From contig CM034532.1 of assembly GCA_020002185.1 (NCBI GenBank), positions 26,584,911-26,648,910 on the forward strand: 64,000 nt of DNA, read 5' to 3'. Shown one piece after another: positions 10,003 to 21,025 of this stretch. This DNA comes from Paraescarpia echinospica (Eukaryota; Annelida; Polychaeta; Sabellida; Siboglinidae). A program made the position numbers and the translations under genes. Each line of letters starts with the position of its first letter. Positions within the stretch are counted from its first letter, which is position 1. Under the pieces are notes generated by a model. It was not told the origin of the DNA. It did no database searches and saw nothing but the letters and a program-made list of their open reading frames with translations.

Positions 10003-12124
10003 TCACAGCTTTGGGCCACTCGTGCATCTAGCTGCAATGCCCTCTAGAATTTCTCCTCGGAAGCTGTAGTCCTTTGACGCCATCACTTTCTTCACTACAT
10101 ACCCAGCAGACTTTGAATACTGCAGCTGATACCATAGCTTGTTGTCTGCTGTTTTCACCATTTCCCGCTGATTGAACAAATGATAAATATAAAATCAGTA
10201 TAACAATAGAAATATCTGAAGAATAGCTGGCTATAGCTATAACATGCACACAGTAAACCAAACAGCTTGCTTGTATGCTCTCTCTCTTGAAATCAAACGG
10301 CTAATGTCATTTTAATCAGTTCCTAATCCTGCCATCATTTTCAATTTCAACTTCCAAGGAATTCCACAATATATTCAAATATTTATTGTTGAATCATATA
10401 TATATATAATTTATATATAATGATGTTTATGTTTACTATATTATATATGCATAAGTTTATATTTCAATAAGCAATTCCAAAGCATACCATTCCAATTCCA
10501 TTTATATATAATTAAACAATTCAAGTAACAGTAAACAGATGTCCTCAATTATAATTATGTTATCTGTTGTTTGCATGTATACTCTTGTGCAGTGAGATTG
10601 TATTTTCGAAACTGTATTCCTAACATTGTTTTGTTATTGAGTACAGGCAGGGATTTTCAGCCATTTCAGTTTATTTCCTAATACACTGCTGGATTTCTAA
10701 AGTGTGCAGCTTTGTCAAGCAACTGATACATTATTTTGTAACATCAAATGTCAACACTGTTGATGAATGATATCACAAGCCTTACCTTGTATTTGTGTTT
10801 TGGTCAATGGTGGCCAAGTGGAGTCGGGCTATGATGCCTTGACGGCTGAAATTGGGTGCATACTTGAGGAAGAGGGCGTGTAAGCTATCCAGTCCACCAG
10901 TGCTAACGCACTTCGTAACGCTCTCTATATCATATAGTAGGCGGCAGTCCAGTATAGCTTTCTGGACAGTGAAGGCTTCTGTACCTTCAGTGAGCCATGG
11001 TGTTGTTTTTACTGCTTGTTGTGTATACGTTGCATGACTGCACTACCGGTACAACTCTGCACCCGCTGTCCATGAATGGGAATTCCTGATGTGGTGGAGG
11101 AGCGAGATCCACATCTCCTTCATCAAGCGGGGATCATCATCACAAGCTGATGCGCAATACCACAGGTGATTGGCAATTGCGCCTATCGAAGGGACAACTT
11201 CAACTTTCTTGGCAGACAACAACCTTTATTTCTTGGTAGTCCTCTAACAAAGTCTTTCTAATGCTGGGATGTCTGTCAGTGGCAAGTGTGGTAATCTTCA
11301 CCCCATGGTCAGTCAGGTTGTCTAAGCAGCGTTTCAAGCCCTCCACTTCCATCCAGTAACTGTTCTTGACCTCTGTGACCCGAAAAGTGTCTTGAGCAAT
11401 GATGAGTTGGCTGTCAGTGTCCATGATGAAGTAAATGCGAAATGTAGAGTTGTGTCCTGGATTGTCATATCTTAAATCGCCTGATGCGACCACGCTTTGT
11501 CTGACCAGAGCTGACATGATGGCCTCTGAATGGCATGTCCACATGTCCTCTATCTCTGGCAGTATGTATGCCCGCTGTATGTTGTAGCACTGGCGGGGTG
11601 ATAAGGCGCATAGGTTCATTAGGTTGACCAAACTGTACACAGTAAATGAATATCCAGTCAGGAAGAGGACGCTTGGTGTCAACAAGTTACTCTCATAAAT
11701 GTCACCAATCTTGGGTTGCGAGTGCCACATGAACGAGTGGCCATCGACACATTCTGTGGTCACAGCCACTGCAAATTCAGTCACTGTGATGCTAGTCTAA
11801 GTGGTTTATTGCAGTTTGGTGTTTTAGCATAAGTAAAATTAAGTTTTTTTCACAAATGGCAAACTTTCTCTCTTTCCAATTAGGGTAAGAACCGCTTGAG
11901 TCATCATTAGTGATATCGCTGTCACCTGCTACAACATATTCTGCATCACTCGTTTCAATGTTTCTCTTCTCACTGTTGCAGACAGAATCGTCTGAAGATG
12001 GCGATAGTGAGATTGGGACATCCGAAGGGTCGTCTACAGTGACAGAACTGTCCTGGTCAGTCGGAGAAAGCGTGCTGGACTGCGATGGCAACTTTGCATA
12101 CCCATGGTCATGATGAATGTTCAA
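10003..12124 (-). pseudogene. Kolobok-like DDE transposase pseudogene, copy 1
   Basis: Reading leftward: an acidic N-terminal part with WKERKFAICEKNL (12124-11792); a core (11784-11200) with SGDLRYDNPGHNSTFRIY, the position of the family's GDGRxDSPG motif, and TDRH; then ANHLWYCA, WLTEGTEAF and ARLHLATIDQNTN (11200-10796); a GT donor; and, after an AG acceptor, 10166-10003 with VVKKVMASKDYSF. This is the domain order of Kolobok-type transposases. Lesions: frame breaks between the N-terminal part and the core and again near 11200, where the usual DxWH region is missing; a TAG stop in the segment before WLTEG; and a frame that does not carry across the last intron. Copy 2 shares the TAG stop, so the gene was dead before the two copies separated. 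Confidence 0.75.
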
Positions 12125-14020
12125 TGGAAAACACTATTGTCTGTATTAACTACTGTATCGACACAAAGTGTCGCACTGGCGACACGATCACCGGCTTCCT
12201 TTATGTTTTGACACTACAAGTCGATGGCGTGGCAGCACTACAAGTGACATTTGTATTACCATGAGGGACAATGTCATCTCGCGTGCTAAATCCTTCGCTG
12301 GATCCTTCGAAGCTTGTGCTCGGCATTAGGCCCTATGGTTGTTTGGATACTTCCGTCATATATTATGAACAAAATGAGACAATCTTGCAAATATTCATTA
12401 AAATTGGAGCACAAGTGCGATTTACAAGTGACTTTTTCAACGTTTTAGTGGACATATGTGTGTTATCTTTAATTTTCATGATTAAAATGCATGTGCACTC
12501 AAATGTGTTTAACATTTGAACTTTGTAAATACAAAATATATATTTATTAATCTTTGTGGCTTTTTCCTGTGACGTTATTTCCTTTTTTCCTTGTTAGGCT
12601 TACATTCAAAAGTAAATCAATTAAATACAATGTCCTTGTTATTAAAAGCATACATTGGTGTTTGCAGTCATGCAATCTATATCAGAAAAAAACTTGGTAT
12701 GATAGCATGCTTGCTAAACTGTCGCCTCAAAGCTGGAACATCAATTCGGGGTCCATTGTTACAAGCCAATATTTGAGACACGTAAATTAGTATTAGGCCT
12801 ACATGGTGATTAACTTTAGTTGACTTATGTGAACCTACTTACTATGCCAATAACTAATTATATCAGATATGACTATAGTGTTTTGTTGTATGCTATTGAC
12901 TGTATCGTAAACAAATATTTTTAAGGATTTAAATACTTGTAATGTCACTTATTTAATAATTCCAATGGCAATGCCTACAATACATGATTGACAGGGCTTG
13001 GACTTGGTCCGGACTGTGACTAATGTTGACTAATATATGACGATATTATTTCGCAAAACGTTATACTGGCTACGGTAGCTGCCATTTATTTTTGTAATTA
13101 TTTTGAAGGTTATTTTCCTCTTATTTCCCCACCAGCAACTAAGTCGATAACATAGACTCGTAGATGTAGACGTTGCAGTATTCCGACGTAGCAACACGCC
13201 GGCACAAATTGCTGTAAATTAAATCGGCGGATTACAAGCACTCATTATTCCCAATTATATCGTAGTAGTCACACGTATTTGTACTTTATTACATTCACAT
13301 TTATTAGTACATGTCAATTTCGCATACGTCATATTTGCATATATGCAGACTTTGAAATAGAACTGTGGGACTATATAGTAGTCGTAATGATACCTATCGG
13401 AACTCGCGAGTGCCGTGTCACCTTGGCAACAACAAGCTGGTTTCGGCTTGTCATTTCATGCGCGCCGCTTCACCCTCCAAATAAGGCAATGATGCCGAGC
13501 TTCCAGGTCGATTTCGCTTAATTTTACTTCATCGGTGTATAGTTATATGTAAACAAATCGACCGGAGATGGACCTGTGGCTTTAACCAAGAATTATGTTT
13601 TGACGTTCAATGTCTTGTTATGCTCGTCACTTTCGTATTTAGGTTTGCAATCGGCGTTCGAAAGTGTCTACCGCAGACTTTTGCCAATCTTGCCGCCGGC
13701 AAACACGACAAATTCATCATCTATAACTTGTTTTTTTCTGTTGGAACCCTTCTGTGGAAGTATGTGAAAAGTTGCTTACTAACATTTATAGTATATCCAG
13801 TAGCCACGCAGTGCAATAAATTGTTCTGTTTTTATGTGTTTGTATGCGTTTCGTCGGTTTTTCGCCTATCGAATTGCTGTATACAGCTTTGGGAGACATC
13901 TCGCCAATCAAACCGGATGTACAACCACACGCTCCTGGAGCATGATGGCGGCGCACTGTGCCGATAGTAGCTACGTTTGACAAATTATTTAAAATATATC
14001 GTGATGCTGTACTTGTCAAA
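12125..14020. other. Region without a recognised gene
   Basis: Several open frames of 60-130 codons lie on +, including 13576-13967, which is interrupted here by a run-length change but is open for 130 codons in the second copy (43621-44013). None matches a family I know. About 210 bp at roughly 12438-12646 is missing from copy 2. Confidence 0.35.
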
Positions 14021-15262
14021 TCATGGTGACTTGTACTGTAAATGGTATGTTCTTATGTTTGGACTGTGGTTGTTCAATCGTTTCATTCCCCCTTTAATGC
14101 TGCCGACGGTGCAGATGCAAATAACGGGGCCTGTACAGGTCCCAAAATCGCAAAATTCAAGCAGACTCTTTAGCGAAAAATCAAATTCCATGCGCAACCC
14201 ATCCATATATGCAAATAACGGGGCCTGGACGGTCCCCCTAGCCTGCCGAAATTCACTACGCCACTTAGCTGAGTGAATGGATGTGCCTGGTACACGTCCT
14301 CCATTAACCTGCAATGACGGTGGGCCCTGTCTATCACAGTTATCAGTTCCCCTATTTACCGTGACATCCTGAAACTGCAGACAACCCTGCACCGTCCTAT
14401 GCATTGTTGCATTCTGCACTGTAGCTAATTCGGTTGGTATGTAATCATTCACTGAAGACCCTTCTGGATATGATGGGTTATGAATCATGCCAAAATCTCC
14501 CGGCAATTTCTTAGGTACAACCCCAAGAGGTGATACTTATCTTATCATCTATCGCATGTGGGAACTGAAACGAGGATTTCATGTTTACCACCTTGTTATT
14601 TTTCTTGCACTGAAATTCATAAGCAACCTATGTCAAACCCTACCGTGAAATTGTTAACCAGATATTTACTCGTCACATCATCATACTCTTGTAACATATG
14701 TTTCAGCGATGTTTCTCGCATCCCTTTACTGACCACAGAGTGCAAAAAGACTCGTCGAACTCTCTCCCATTCCCTCCCATCTCATGTAAAATGTGCACAT
14801 TTCTGCCTTTGACCTAGGAGCGATGCAGACTGTAGGGTCCCCATTATCCCCCCTCAGGACCAAACCTGGCCGAAAAAAGCTTACTTTGGGCAGGAGGGAA
14901 CATAAATCAACAAACTCACTCACCCATACTTCATCACGCACTTTTTAGGGGACATGACTGTAAATGGAAAGGGCATTTGTGATCATCTTGGACACTCTTG
15001 TCTGCGTCGGCCCTGGGCGATTCTGCACTATCTCTACCACACCTGCAATGGGTCGGACAGCTCCTGCCTCCACCTTGCTCTCTACAATTGGCCAAGGGGG
15101 GTCAACCACACCAGCTCCCTGAATGTCCACTGTCGATGGTTCAGCAACCGGTTCTGCCACCTGAATAGGTGGCTCGCGAGTCGGTGCGGACGCAGCTCCC
15201 GCATATCTCGTCGTAATTCATCCGTGGTATCCTGCTGTCGCGCCTCGACAGCCTCGAGTTGA
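14021..15262 (-). pseudogene. DIRS-like (tyrosine-recombinase) retroelement remnant, copy 1
   Basis: On the - strand, 15262-14726 reads as a gag-like piece (RVSKMITNAL, then after a stop RDEVWVSEFVDLCSLLP). From about 14545 comes SPLGVVPKK, then IHNPSYPEGSSVNDYIP, the start of the RT domain in DIRS-like elements. After that come VPGTSIHSAKWRSEF and YMDGLRMEFDFSL, which resemble the segment that normally precedes the RT. RT catalytic blocks, RNase H and recombinase are not seen, so the copy is deleted and apparently rearranged. The 161-codon frame (14506-14021) is a chance fusion of these pieces. Family assignment rests on the VPKK...SYPxGSSVND signature. Confidence 0.55.
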
Positions 15263-15494
15263 CCGCCGGATCCACCTGGGCTTATGCTGGCTCGTCCCTT
15301 GTTATATGCAGGGGACGGCCTTGCGCTGCCAACACGTCACGCTGCCTGGCCGACTGTCTCACTGGAGGTATCCTACAACATTATATGGCAGCTTAGACAC
15401 AGTGAATTAAAACATTCCTGTGCATATACACCTTGATCATTGCCTGTCTGCTGACCTCTTCGAGTATCGTTCTCCCCCATTCCCATGTCACCAC
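15263..15494. other. Non-coding spacer
   Basis: Moderately GC-rich sequence between the DIRS-like remnant and the minisatellite. Nothing recognised. Confidence 0.3.
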
Positions 15495-16138
15495 ACTTCT
15501 AAAGCCTGGATATGAACACCAACTATTCATCAACTTAACCAATATGAACAACAAAGATTCATATACACACCGAACCGATAGATCCATATACACAGAACCG
15601 ATATGAACACCAAAGATTCATATACACTGAACCGATATGAATACCAAAGATACATATATAATGAACCAATACGAATACCAAAGATTCATACACACCGAAA
15701 AACAAATAAAACTGAGGACTTAACAAGTGAACCGATATGCACACCAAAGATTAATATACACTGAACCAATATGAATACCAAAGATTTTTACATATATACT
15801 GACCAATATCAATACCAAAGATTCAAATACACTGAACCAATATAAATACCAAAGATTCATATACACTGAATCGATATGAATACCAAAGATTAATATACAC
15901 TGAACCAATATAAATACCAAATATTCATATACACTGAATCGATATGAATACCAAAGATTCATATATACTGACCAATTTGAATACCAAAGATTCATATACA
16001 CCGAAAAAAAAAAAACCAAGGACTTAACAAGTGAACCGATATAAACACCAAAGATTAATATACACTGAACCGATATGAATACCAAAGATTCATATATACT
16101 GACCAATATGAATACCAAAGATTCATATACATCGAAAA
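15495..16138. repeat. 34-bp minisatellite, left array, copy 1
   Basis: Diverged tandem units with the core ataccaaagattcatataca at a 34-bp spacing, occasionally joined through aaccaaggacttaacaagtg. Because 34 is not a multiple of three, long frames on - (YMNLWYSYRF-like) cycle through all phases and are artefacts. Confidence 0.9.
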
Positions 16139-18256
16139 TAAAATGGGCCAAGTGGCCCTGAAGTCCTTTGGACTAATACGTCTATATGTGACCCTGGCTG
16201 ACCAAATGAGTGATAAGTCGGAAAAATGGTAACATTGTTTTCTTACATCCTTGTAAAGGTTTGGTAGGGTGCTTTACACGGTTTCAAAAAATATGACTGC
16301 TACCAAAATTGGCAAAGTTATGGAGCATTGAACATGGTAGGGATCAAATGGATTGCATGGAAATATTACATGCACAACATTCAAATGTGGCACACAGTAT
16401 GTAATATGTATGTTATGTTGCAATGATACACTGGAAGTATAAATGTGCTGCTACAAAGACTTATCAAGTTATGCCAGATTATGTCTTCATGTGTAAAACT
16501 AAGAGGACAGATTATCTGAGAGCAAAAGGTAGACTCACTGTTTGACACAGTTTAAAACCTACAGGCAACTGTCCAGTTTAACAGGGGTCTAGTGGCTTAA
16601 TGCTGTCTGTTGACACAAGCTACTGCCAGTGACCAATTACAGATTAGTCACAGCTTCCATCAAACAATAGCAGGCAGAGAATCTTAGCTCCACAGCTGGG
16701 TGTAATACACAACCAGATCCACCACTGATTCATGGTCAAGTAGATTAGCTCAATGCACCAACTAAAACAATACACAACACTGTGAGTGACAGTGTCCAGA
16801 GTGAGGCCTAAGCAGTGTCCTCATTGCTGAATAGATCAATTAAACCTGCCAAGTGGGTGACATTCTGCACAAGTGTTCATTAATCCTTAGTGATTGTTCA
16901 GAACACCAGACTGACCACATACCTAAACAAAGCGAATGTAATAGGTGAAGAACAGGCAGTGTTCAGATAGGGGTATTGGTTGAATTGTATTTGTCTCGAC
17001 TCAAAAGGCTTTATTGTGTCTTCACCGATTATAAGAAAGCATTTGATTTAGTAGACCGGTCCTCGCTGTGGTCTAAGATAATTTCATGCGGCATTAATGG
17101 TATTGTGTTGAAAGTTGTATACAACATGTACAATAATGCAAAATAATGTATAAATGAAGGCCAGGCTGTGTCAACCTTCTTCTCATGTGTAGAGGTATGG
17201 CAAGGAGAAAACTTGTGTCCTTTGTTATTTACTATTTACCTGAATAATTTTGAAAACTGTTAGTCACAATTATAACGGACTTGACATGGCAGCTGGTTAA
17301 ATGTTCATATATAGTGTATAGCTGAACTATGTCAACTCTTCTAATGGTTGACATTTGGTTGTTTCAGGTGTCAACTATATTGTGAATCTGTAATTATTAG
17401 TCTATATTGATACAATTGATTTACACAGTACCATGTCTACACAAGGCATGGCAAGCGTAAACAGAACAGTAGAATGCATTTGATAGTTGTCCAGAATATT
17501 AATTTTCTATGTTTGTCACCTACAGATGACAGAATATTAATTTTCTATGTTTGTCACCTACAGGTTTCTACAGACAATACATCTTTAACCAGTAGACACC
17601 ACAGTCACACCATTTTATAATAATTAAATGAACATCAAAATAAACACAACTTGCAATTGTAGAAAATCAATAGTTTTGAAGATACAGTTTAAAAGTGTTA
17701 GGCAACTGTTCAGTCTAACAGGAGTCAAATGTGTCTACTCTGCCTGGGTGATGTGACCAATTAAAGATTAGTCAAGGTCTCGATGGCCTAGGCTGTAGAG
17801 ATTAGTCACAGCTTTTGACTTTGTGGCACATTACACAACATCTACTGTTGGGGATGGTCTCAAGGGCCCTTCTCAAAACCACATCACTAGATAATGTAAA
17901 CCTTTTGCATTTTGGGGCCCCTTAGAATGATTCAATCAAATACAGATTTCTTGTATATAGTGGCAGCTCCCTAAGATACATCTATGCAAAATTAGAAAAA
18001 AAAGTTGCTGAACAGTTTTTTGAAAAAATAGGACAAATGTTAAATTTTTACCAGTTTTGGGGTCCTTGGAGGCCCTAGGGAGTCCTTAAAATGATTCAAT
18101 CAAATACAGATTTCTCATACATAGTGGCAGTGCCCCAAGATATGTCTATGCAAAATTAGAGAAAAAGTTGCTGAACGGTTTTTGAGATACGGCAGCTAAC
18201 GGCGGACGCAAAGTGATGGCAATAGTCCCTTGGACCTTCGGCCAAAGGACTAAAAA
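16139..18256. mobile_element. 2.1 kb segment with hairpin ends interrupting the minisatellite, copy 1
   Basis: The same 34-bp repeat lies on both sides. At the left edge is the hairpin agtcctttggact (16161-16174); at the right edge is a longer hairpin, agtcccttgg ... ccaaaggact (18225-18252), followed directly by taaaaag. Terminal hairpins suggest a non-autonomous rolling-circle-type or similar element, but no helicase or transposase is present. Inside are an RT fragment, a 39-bp tandem duplication near 17495-17570 and two units of a 164-bp direct repeat starting atgattcaatc (17927 and 18091). Confidence 0.4.
16990..17263 (+). pseudogene. Non-LTR reverse transcriptase fragment, copy 1
   Basis: Translation gives YCVFTDYKKAFDLVDRSSLW, then WSKIISCGINGIVLKVVYNM and GENLCPLLFTIYLN. 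These are RT blocks around the first catalytic Asp (DYKKAFD) and the QGxxLSPLLF block, here degraded to WQGENLCPLLF. A TAA at 17144-17146 breaks the frame; copy 2 has TCA there. The YADD block is absent, so this is a short relic. Confidence 0.8.
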
Positions 18257-18590
18257 GACCAAGGACTTAACAAGTGAACCAATATGAATACCAAAGATTA
18301 ATATACAGTGAACAAATATGAATACCAAAGATACATATAAACTGAACCAATACGAATACCAAAGATTCATACACACCGAAAAACAAATAAAACTGAGGAC
18401 TTAACAAGTGAACCCATATGCACACCAAAGATTAATATACACTGAACCAATATTTTCATATACACTGAACCGATAGGAATACCAAAGATGCATATATACT
18501 GACCAATATGAATACCAAAGATTCATATATACCGAAAAAAATTAAAAACCAAGGACGTAACAAGTGAACCGATATGAACACCAAAGATTG
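18257..18590. repeat. 34-bp minisatellite, right array, copy 1
   Basis: Continuation of the array left of the 2.1 kb segment, with the same core and the same aaggacttaacaagtgaacc linker. It has fewer units than the left array. Confidence 0.9.
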
Positions 18591-18594
18591 TTCG

Positions 18595-18830
18595 TACAAT
18601 CATCGAGATCATCATGATGATTACAGTTATGAAAATTGGGATCAGTGCATCTAACACCTGGTGGAACATTCAGTTTGCTCAACTCAACGTTCCAGTGTAT
18701 GCCTTGCTTAATTTCATTAGTATTGACACTACCATTAACGCATTCCGGAACAATAGCACTATCTATGCTGAACGATATCGGGTGGTGATCAGAATAAATA
18801 ATGTACATATGATATGGTCTAGCCATGATG
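18595..18830 (-). pseudogene. LINE endonuclease C-terminal fragment, copy 1
   Basis: The - strand reads YSDHHPISFSIDSAIVPE and continues to ELSKLNVPPGVRC. The SDHxPIS motif is the last catalytic block of apurinic-like endonucleases in non-LTR retrotransposons. The frame then runs out into the minisatellite. Only about 75 residues remain. Confidence 0.55.
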
Positions 18831-18874
18831 TAGTTCCCCAGGCAGAACTAACGTATGTATATGTGTCTAATTAA

Positions 18875-19195
18875 ATTTAGTTAATTAAAAAAGTTTGATG
18901 TTTTATTTGCTAAATTATGCTTTTGCAAAATCGGCCATGTTGATTTACTGGGAATTGGTATTTAATGATGGACGATCTCAGTCCGTGGGCCAAGTCGTCT
19001 TGCATTCGTATGAAACATAATTTCAATGCTAATTTGATTTGTTTATTTAATAAGTGCTTAATTAAGAAAAAACGTAAATGAGATGTCACTGGCACTTTTT
19101 ACAGACTCTCCAATGCGAGATCTGATGCATACGTACGTACCGAGAAACTTCTCATGCGTACGTACGACATCTCACTGCCCCAACGTGCAGTGCCG
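18875..19195. other. Non-coding, with a local inverted repeat
   Basis: gagatgtc (about 19079-19100) pairs with gacatctc (about 19164-19175), enclosing two opposed ACGTACGTAC runs. It lies immediately before an ACTTAAGTAC-rich repeat. No gene is seen. Confidence 0.4.
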
Positions 19196-19470
19196 GTATG
19201 TAACGGAGTACATTTACTTAAGTACAGTACTTAAGTCGGTTTTTTAATGTACTTGTAACGAAGTACTTTTTAAGATTACTTTTACTTGTAACGAAGTACA
19301 TTTTTACTTCCATATTACGGTAACGGTGGTGGGGGTATGTGTCCAGTTGGGGTCTTGGCATAAGCTGCTAGCTAGCTACTAATTTTTTACATAAGTACTT
19401 TATTGGGAGGATTCGTTTACATAAGTAGTGTTTTGGGAGCTACTTTTACTTAGTTACTTTATTCGAGTAC
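19196..19470. repeat. TAACGAAGTAC/ACTTAAGTAC-rich dispersed repeat
   Basis: Dense repeats of gtaacggagtac, acttaagtac and tacttgtaacgaagtac, typical of the ends of non-autonomous DNA transposons found in many animals. The boundary cagtgccggtatgtaac at about 19190 may be a terminus. It directly abuts the OTU exon and could influence its 5' end. Confidence 0.5.
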
Positions 19471-20467
19471 TTGTTCCAGTTTGACACAAGCACACTACGT
19501 TCAAATGCCACTGCAACAGCAATTCTTCAAATGCTCGATCAAGAGAAATTGACAACCCAGGTACCCCTTAGCGTCCAGGCTGATGGGAACTGTCTATTCC
19601 GAGCGCTATCCCGCGGGTTGTTCGGTTGCGAAGATCACCACGAACACGTACGTCTCGTCACTGCCATAGAACTGCTAGAGCACAGGATATGCTACGACAC
19701 ACATGATCCGCACTACCACGACCACGTATGTGATGATCTCATTCACCACGACCCGTACCACCAACTACTCCGTTCCGTTACAACACCAGGCAGCTACTCA
19801 GAACTGATGGTGATGTATGCTGCTAGTGCAGCTCTAAATGTTTCCATACTGTCATACTGTCCACCCGCCAACAACGTTCCATTCGATATCACGTCCCTGA
19901 ACAGGACAATCCGCGGCCGCGGAGTAGCGACTACAGCCTCGCATGAATGTACACTGATGTGGACGACGGTGAGCCAATTGCAGCGACAAGAGGATTTCGT
20001 ACCAAATCATTTCGTTGTGCTGCACACGACCGACAACCCCCCACAACGGACAACCATCTGAACAATTCTTCCTTTAACGTCTCGACGAACTTCAGCCAGC
20101 CAGAGGAGATAGATGAAAGGTAAAGATAAATCATTTTGTTCACACCTTGTAATCCCTAACCACGTACCCAGCTCCTAAGGCAGAACAGCTATTGTTGCGC
20201 GAGCATTACATTGTTTCAGAAATCTGTCCATTTATTTATTTAGATCGATCGTCGATGAACTGCCGGCTGACCCTATTGCCGTTGATGAGTCGGCGCCAGA
20301 CTTCACGATCCTGGAGGAAGTGACGCAGCGAGGGAAAAGGAAGCTCGTCTGGGACGGCTACTCGTACACAGTCAAGGTAAATTCACGAACAATTCTGTGA
20401 GAATTGTAAGCTCTTTATTATTTTAATATGAATATTTTTAATTTCGAACTGTTAATAGACGTAGTAG

Positions 20468-20520
20468 TAGTATATATATATATATATATATATATAATTA
20501 TATATATATATATATATACA
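20468..20520. repeat. (TA)n microsatellite in an intron of the MULE gene
   Basis: TATA dinucleotide run just upstream of the third exon. In copy 2 the place holds a shorter (TA)n followed by (CATA)n. Confidence 0.85.
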
Positions 20521-20937
20521 TTATTTGGTATTCCAGCGACAGAAAGGGGATTCTACTATGTGGCGATGCACAGTACGTAACAAGAAAACAAACTGCCAAG
20601 CTAATGTGCATCAAACCGGTGACAAGTTCATCATTGGGCCTAAAAACCATGCGCACGGCCCTGAAGCCGGGTGGCTACATCATTGACAGTCAAAGCAAAG
20701 GTAAATATAATAATAATTACATTAAATAATCATAATAATGATAATAGTAAGAATGGACATACAGCATTATTTAATGATGATATACAGTAGTCCCTCTCTT
20801 CAGTACACGTGTACCCCGTAACAACGAGCTTGTCTTCCTTGCTGTAATCGTTGTGTTTGTCCAAACTACTTTGATTACGCTCTGTAAACTTTAGGCAGAG
20901 TGAATATGGAAGATGGTATTGTTAAGTGTGTGCTTTT

Positions 20938-20960
20938 ATCAATCAATCAATCAATCAATC

Positions 20961-21025
<65 letters not shown>
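20938..21025. repeat. (ATCA)n microsatellite, long allele
   Basis: About 21 tetranucleotide units with one interruption (cattcaatc). Copy 2 has only about five at 51065-51084. It lies in an intron of the MULE gene. Confidence 0.95.

Noticed and set aside
13576..14013. Possible protein-coding exon (130 codons in copy 2)
   Set aside because: No homology recognised, unusual composition, and the frame depends on a poly-T length that differs between copies.
15559..16151. 143-codon frame on - with repeating YMNLWYSYRF
   Set aside because: The 34-bp minisatellite cycles through all frames. No start context or homology.
20938..21025. CRISPR-like array
   Set aside because: A simple tetranucleotide microsatellite without spacers, in a eukaryotic genome.
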